DNA of 56,458 nucleotides, taken from Planctomycetota bacterium (lineage in GTDB: Bacteria; Planctomycetota; GCA-002687715). This document shows positions 52,753-56,458 of this stretch, in pieces. The stretch covers positions 16,419-72,876 of the forward strand of contig NYSS01000009.1 of assembly GCA_002683135.1 (NCBI GenBank), written 5' to 3'. The position numbers and the translations under genes are program-made. The notes beneath the pieces are model-generated. The model saw only the letters and a list, made by a program, of their open reading frames with translations, was not told the origin of the DNA and searched no databases. How positions within the stretch are numbered: the stretch's first letter is position 1; each line of letters starts with the position of its first letter.

Positions 52753-53801
52753 GGCGCGTGGCCCTCATCTGCCCGGGACGCGGGACGTACACGCGCTCCG
52801 AGCTCGGGATTCTGACTCGCGCTGACCGTCCCGATCCGTCAGGTTTGCGAAGGGACTTGGTCGCCCGTGCTGATCGCTGGAGGGACCGTATCGGTAGGAC
52901 CTCAATCTCCGATCTCGACGGCGCCGACCGTTTCGGATCCGTTCACCTCAAGGGCGAGAACGCCGCTGCGCTGATCTACACGGCGGGAGCGGTTGACGTA
53001 GCTAGTCTGGCAAAGGACCTCGAGGTGGTCTGTGTTTGTGGGAACAGCATGGGCTGGTACACGGCGCTGCACGCGGGGGGGGTCTTCGGGTTCGATGACG
53101 GCCTGCGGCTCGCCGACACCATGGGTGGGTTCCAGGTGGAGGACGGGGTCGTCGGTGGGCAGGTCATCGTGTCGATCGTTGACGACGAGTGGCGTAAGGA
53201 CCCGGTGCTGGCGAATGCGGTGGACGGCGCGGTCCAGCAGGTGTCGCGCGATGGTCACAGGGCGTTCCCGTCCATCGAACTGGGCGGCTATCGCGTCCTC
53301 GCCGGCGATCCTGACGGGGTGCGGTTGCTGCTGCAGTCGTTGCCGAAGCGTCAGGTGGGGGAGCGGGAATATCCGTTCCAACTCCTCGGGCACTCGGCGT
53401 TCCATACGCCCCTGATGGAGCCCACGTCGCGACGTGCGTACGAGGCGCTCGCCGATCTTGAGTGGCGCTCACCGTCGGTCAGCGTCATCGATGGCCGGGG
53501 CCACGTCTTTCGCCCGCTGACCACCGCCCCGGATCAACTCCGCGACTACACGTTGGGTCACCAGGTCACACAGGCGTATGACTTTACGACGTCCCTCCGA
53601 GTGGCCTTGCGCGAATTCGCGCCGGACGCGTTGGTCCTCCTCGGCCCAGGGGACACGCTCGGAGGAGCGATCGGGATGACCCTCGTGGAGGAGGGGTGGG
53701 CGGGGATCCGCTCCAAGGCCGACTTCGTGGCCCGCCAGAAGAGCCAGGATCCCATCGTCTTTGCGATGGGCCGGCCAGAGCAGCGCGCCGCGGTGGTTTG
53801 A
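52749..53801 (+). CDS. FabD-like (malonyl/acyl-CoA:ACP) acyltransferase
   Basis: A 350-residue protein of the acyltransferase fold. The nucleophile elbow reads GNSMGW with Ser100 in place of the usual GHSLG(E/G), so the residue before Ser is Asn and the following Glu/Gly is Trp. 'DDGLRLADTMGG' sits where FabD has its substrate Arg helix. The second catalytic His appears in 'GHSAFHTPLME'. FabD moves a malonyl group from CoA to acyl-carrier protein; the altered elbow may mean another acyl group. The gene overlaps the E1 fusion stop by four bases. No ACP or ketosynthase gene lies in the window. Confidence 0.82.
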   Translation: MRRVALICPGRGTYTRSELGILTRADRPDPSGLRRDLVARADRWRDRIGRTSISDLDGADRFGSVHLKGENAAALIYTAGAVDVASLAKDLEVVCVCGNSMGWYTALHAGGVFGFDDGLRLADTMGGFQVEDGVVGGQVIVSIVDDEWRKDPVLANAVDGAVQQVSRDGHRAFPSIELGGYRVLAGDPDGVRLLLQSLPKRQVGEREYPFQLLGHSAFHTPLMEPTSRRAYEALADLEWRSPSVSVIDGRGHVFRPLTTAPDQLRDYTLGHQVTQAYDFTTSLRVALREFAPDALVLLGPGDTLGGAIGMTLVEEGWAGIRSKADFVARQKSQDPIVFAMGRPEQRAAVV

Positions 53802-53837
53802 CCTCCGCGCTGGAAAATCCCTTTACAATCGGCCCCC

Positions 53838-56458
53838 ATGCTCAGAGCCTTGGCCGTTGTTGTGTTGCTGGTCCCCTCCGCGTTCGCACAGAACTCGCGA
53901 GACGGGGAGTTGTTGTTGTCGGATCACGCGTGCACCCGGTGCCACCAGGCAGCATCCGAGGTTGATGAGCGGCTTAGCCCGAAGGTCGCCCCCCGCCTCG
54001 GGGCGGTGGGCGCCCGAGTGACGCCCCAGTACCTCCGCAAGTACCTGCTGGACCCACACGGGACGAAGCCGGGAACGACCATGCCGGACGTTCTCGCCAA
54101 TGTCGACGACGATGCCCGGCGCACGCGGGCGGTGGAGGGACTCGTCCACTACCTCGTGTCGCTCGGTGGCCCGATTGATCAGGGGCCGGTGGTGGTCTCG
54201 CCGTCGAAGCTCGAGCGCGGACGACAGCTCTTCCACGAGGTCGGTTGCGTCGGTTGCCACGCCCCGAAGGAGGAAGCGTGGGAGCTGAAGTACCCGCACT
54301 GGGAGCTGTCGAAGATCTCTGATGAGGAGCGAGAGTTTCACGCGCAGGCGGGCGATCCGTTCGTTCAGCCGGGGACGCTGCCGCCACCGGACGTGCCGTT
54401 CCCCGATCTCGCGATGAAGACGACGGTGTCCGCGCTCACGGAGTTCCTGATGAACCCGTTGCACGTGCGCCCGTCCGGCCGCATGCCGTCGCTGGCGCTG
54501 AGCGAAGCGGACGCGACGGCGCTCTCGTACTACCTCCTCAAGGGGCAGCAGGGGACGAAGCGGGAGGCTGTGTCCGGGCTCTATTACGAGTACTTCGAAT
54601 ACAAAAACGCCTCCCCTGAGCCGCGGATGGACGGGCTCGAACCCAAGCGCACCGGCCCCATTCATGATCTGGGCAAGCTCCCCAAGCATCGTGGCAACGA
54701 ATTCGGGTTCCGCTACACGGGTTTCGTCGAGATCCCGGAGGACGGTTCCTGGACCTTCTTCACGCGGTCCGATGACGGCTCCCGCCTCTACATCGACGGG
54801 AAGCTCGTCGTGAAGAACGACGGCAGCCACCCGATGATTGAGAAGTCCGGCGACCTGGATCTCACCGCGGGCCGTCACGCCATCGAGGTGCGCATGTTCG
54901 AGGGCAGCGGCGGCGAGGGGCTCGAGGTGCGCTGGGAGTCGGCTGAGTGCGGCGTCAAGAAGGCCGTCATACCGGCCTCCCGGTTGTCGCACGAATCGCT
55001 GGCATACCGCCCCGTCGGTGTCGAGAAGTTCACCCCTGACGCGCGCCAGACCGAGGTCGGCAAGATGTTGTTCGGCATGGTGGGCTGCACGTCCTGCCAC
55101 ACGCTCGACGAGAAGGCCATCGATCTGACGCCGACGCTCAAGGCGCCCGCCTTGGAGACCCTCGCGGGCAAGTCCGGCGGTTGCCTCTCCGCCAAGCCCG
55201 ACGGGAAATCCCCCTCTGTCGAACTCACTGATGCGGAGCGCAAGGCGCTCGTGGCGGTCCTCGGTGAGCCCGCCGCGCTGGCTAAGCCGAGATCCGCGGC
55301 GGAACAAGTTGATGCCACCATGCATCGCTTCAATTGCTACTCCTGTCACCGCCGCTCCGGGACGGGAGGGACGCATCCCTTGCGTAAGGAGTACTTCAAG
55401 CTCCTTGAAGTCGTGGACGTGGACGAGAGCGGGCGATTGCCCCCCGATCTCTCCGGCGTCGGCCGCAAGTTGCACAAGGAGTGGCTGCGGGCCACCCTCG
55501 TTGACGGAAAGCGGGTGCATCAGCACATGGCCGCTCGCATGCCCGACTTCGGTCGGGTCAACGTCGAGCATCTCGTGGACGCGTTCCATGAGGCCGACCC
55601 GCAGACGGCTGCGGTGCCCGAGCCCAAGTTCGCGATGGCCCGGGCAGAGCTCGGCCGCAAGCTCGTGGGGATCGACGGTGGCCTCGGTTGCATTCGATGT
55701 CACCAATTTTGCGGAGAGGATTCGCTGGGGATCCCGGCGGTCGACCTCGCGCCGATGACGCAGCGTTTGCGCTGGCCGTGGTTCAAGGACCTGATGCTGG
55801 ATCCGAACGCCGTCAACATGGACACCCGAATGCCGCAGTTCTGGGATAAGGGAAAGAGCACGGCGGCGGGGATCCTGGACGGTGATCCTGAGGCCCAGAT
55901 CGAGGCCATGTGGACTTACCTCACGTTGGGTTCTTCCATGCCGATTCCGGATGGGCTGAAGGCCAAGCCCGGCACCTACGATCTGATGCCGGGCACGGCG
56001 CCCGTGCAGATCGGTGTGTTCATGCGAGGGGTCAGCCCCCGCACCGTCGTCATCGGGCACAAGGAGCGAATCCACTTCGCCTTCGACGTTCAGAATTCAC
56101 GCCTGGCCAAGGCCTGGCGTGGGCAGTTCTTCAATGCCAAGGGGACCTGGCACGCGCGCGCCGGGGCGCTCGAGTCGCCGGCCTCCAACGACGTAATCGA
56201 CATGCCTCCAGGCGCGGCGTTTGCGTTCCTTGACAATCCGAACGCCCCTTGGCCGACGCAGAGCGGGGCCGATCTCGGCTATCGGGTGCTCGGCCGTGTC
56301 CTCGGAGAGGATCGCATCCCGAGGTTCCGGTATCGGCTCGGAGATTGCGTGATCGAGGAGCGCTCCGAGCCCATCCTGAGCGATCGCGGTGGCGGCATGC
56401 GTCGTCGGTTCCGCGTCACCACTGACAAGGTCACGTCACCGCTGTGGCTGCGCGCGGC
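53838..56458 (+). CDS. PA14 domain multihaem cytochrome c protein, 3' end outside the window
   Basis: The frame opens at ATG 53838 with a signal peptide ('LAVVVLLVPSAFAQ') and runs to the end of the window without a stop (873 residues visible). Five CXXCH haem sites are present: CTRCH near residue 35, CVGCH near 138, and CTSCH, CYSCH and CIRCH between about 419 and 620. A PA14 carbohydrate-binding-type domain lies at about 250-380 ('YTGFVEIPEDGSWTFFTRSD', 'DGSRLYIDGKLVV'). This mixture is typical of planctomycete periplasmic cytochromes presumed to act on or near polysaccharide. The long antisense frame over it (53823-56075) is a shadow. Confidence 0.92.
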   Translation, partial: MLRALAVVVLLVPSAFAQNSRDGELLLSDHACTRCHQAASEVDERLSPKVAPRLGAVGARVTPQYLRKYLLDPHGTKPGTTMPDVLANVDDDARRTRAVEGLVHYLVSLGGPIDQGPVVVSPSKLERGRQLFHEVGCVGCHAPKEEAWELKYPHWELSKISDEEREFHAQAGDPFVQPGTLPPPDVPFPDLAMKTTVSALTEFLMNPLHVRPSGRMPSLALSEADATALSYYLLKGQQGTKREAVSGLYYEYFEYKNASPEPRMDGLEPKRTGPIHDLGKLPKHRGNEFGFRYTGFVEIPEDGSWTFFTRSDDGSRLYIDGKLVVKNDGSHPMIEKSGDLDLTAGRHAIEVRMFEGSGGEGLEVRWESAECGVKKAVIPASRLSHESLAYRPVGVEKFTPDARQTEVGKMLFGMVGCTSCHTLDEKAIDLTPTLKAPALETLAGKSGGCLSAKPDGKSPSVELTDAERKALVAVLGEPAALAKPRSAAEQVDATMHRFNCYSCHRRSGTGGTHPLRKEYFKLLEVVDVDESGRLPPDLSGVGRKLHKEWLRATLVDGKRVHQHMAARMPDFGRVNVEHLVDAFHEADPQTAAVPEPKFAMARAELGRKLVGIDGGLGCIRCHQFCGEDSLGIPAVDLAPMTQRLRWPWFKDLMLDPNAVNMDTRMPQFWDKGKSTAAGILDGDPEAQIEAMWTYLTLGSSMPIPDGLKAKPGTYDLMPGTAPVQIGVFMRGVSPRTVVIGHKERIHFAFDVQNSRLAKAWRGQFFNAKGTWHARAGALESPASNDVIDMPPGAAFAFLDNPNAPWPTQSGADLGYRVLGRVLGEDRIPRFRYRLGDCVIEERSEPILSDRGGGMRRRFRVTTDKVTSPLWLRA

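Noticed and set aside
53823-56075. Long minus-strand open frame of 750 codons
   Set aside because: It is antisense to a clear signal-peptide, PA14 and five-haem gene. Its sequence is Arg/His/Leu-rich with no motif, as expected of a GC-rich shadow frame.
1-56458. CRISPR array, insertion sequence, prophage or toxin-antitoxin locus
   Set aside because: No regularly spaced repeats, terminal inverted repeats with a transposase, phage structural genes or small paired ORFs of known type were found.

Overview
The window is a 56 kb, GC-rich, gene-dense stretch of bacterial chromosome. It holds about 38 protein genes and one tRNA, with no insertion sequence, phage gene, integrase or CRISPR array that I can see. 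The gene families point to a planctomycete or close PVC-group relative (inference; no rRNA or marker gene is present). Exported TPR, HEAT and VIT/VWA proteins are unusually frequent. There is a PVC-type beta-propeller dehydrogenase with HEAT repeats and cytochrome c, a DUF6807 protein, a PA14 protein with several c-type haems, and a secreted TPR-CHAT protein next to a sigma/anti-sigma pair.

Left part (1-15.5 kb). A truncated TPR-type gene, a VIT-VWA protein and a TPR protein run on the plus strand. On the minus strand follows a cassette of secreted TPR-CHAT caspase-like protein, divergent sigma-70 factor and single-pass anti-sigma-like protein, closed by a good intrinsic terminator. A five-haem secreted cytochrome c overlaps a class I fructose-bisphosphate aldolase gene. 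Then come an exported thioredoxin-like/HEAT protein and a small secreted protein.

Middle (15.8-43.7 kb). A tRNA with anticodon CAU has a clear sigma-70-type promoter. It is followed by an S9 peptidase overlapping a YjdF-type membrane protein, and by gdhA coupled to a REC-REC-PEP/pyruvate-binding protein through a TTGA overlap. A SpoT-like HD hydrolase faces a hemF that has lost an internal segment and its reading frame. A membrane spermidine-synthase-like fusion comes next. A minus-strand operon then encodes DUF6807, VWA-HEAT, PVC-type dehydrogenase-cytochrome c and a beta-lactamase-fold hydrolase. TPR, PhoD-like and HEAT proteins follow, then a PilB/GspE ATPase and a Tat-exported sugar isomerase/epimerase.

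Right part (43.7-56.5 kb). Mostly metabolic enzymes and peptidases: a 3-hydroxyisobutyrate-dehydrogenase-family enzyme, an esterase, an O-methyltransferase overlapping an M64-type metallopeptidase, an M49-like lipoprotein and a class I aminotransferase. A 31-residue ORF that is only a Tat signal precedes a 2-oxoacid dehydrogenase E1 alpha-beta fusion, which is coupled to a FabD-like acyltransferase. The window ends inside a PA14/multihaem cytochrome c gene.

The most interesting points are the CHAT/sigma/anti-sigma cassette, the REC-PEP/pyruvate-binding protein tied to gdhA, the E1 fusion tied to a malonyltransferase-like protein, the damaged hemF, the orphan Tat peptide, and Gly/Arg-rich tracts recurring in four separate exported proteins.
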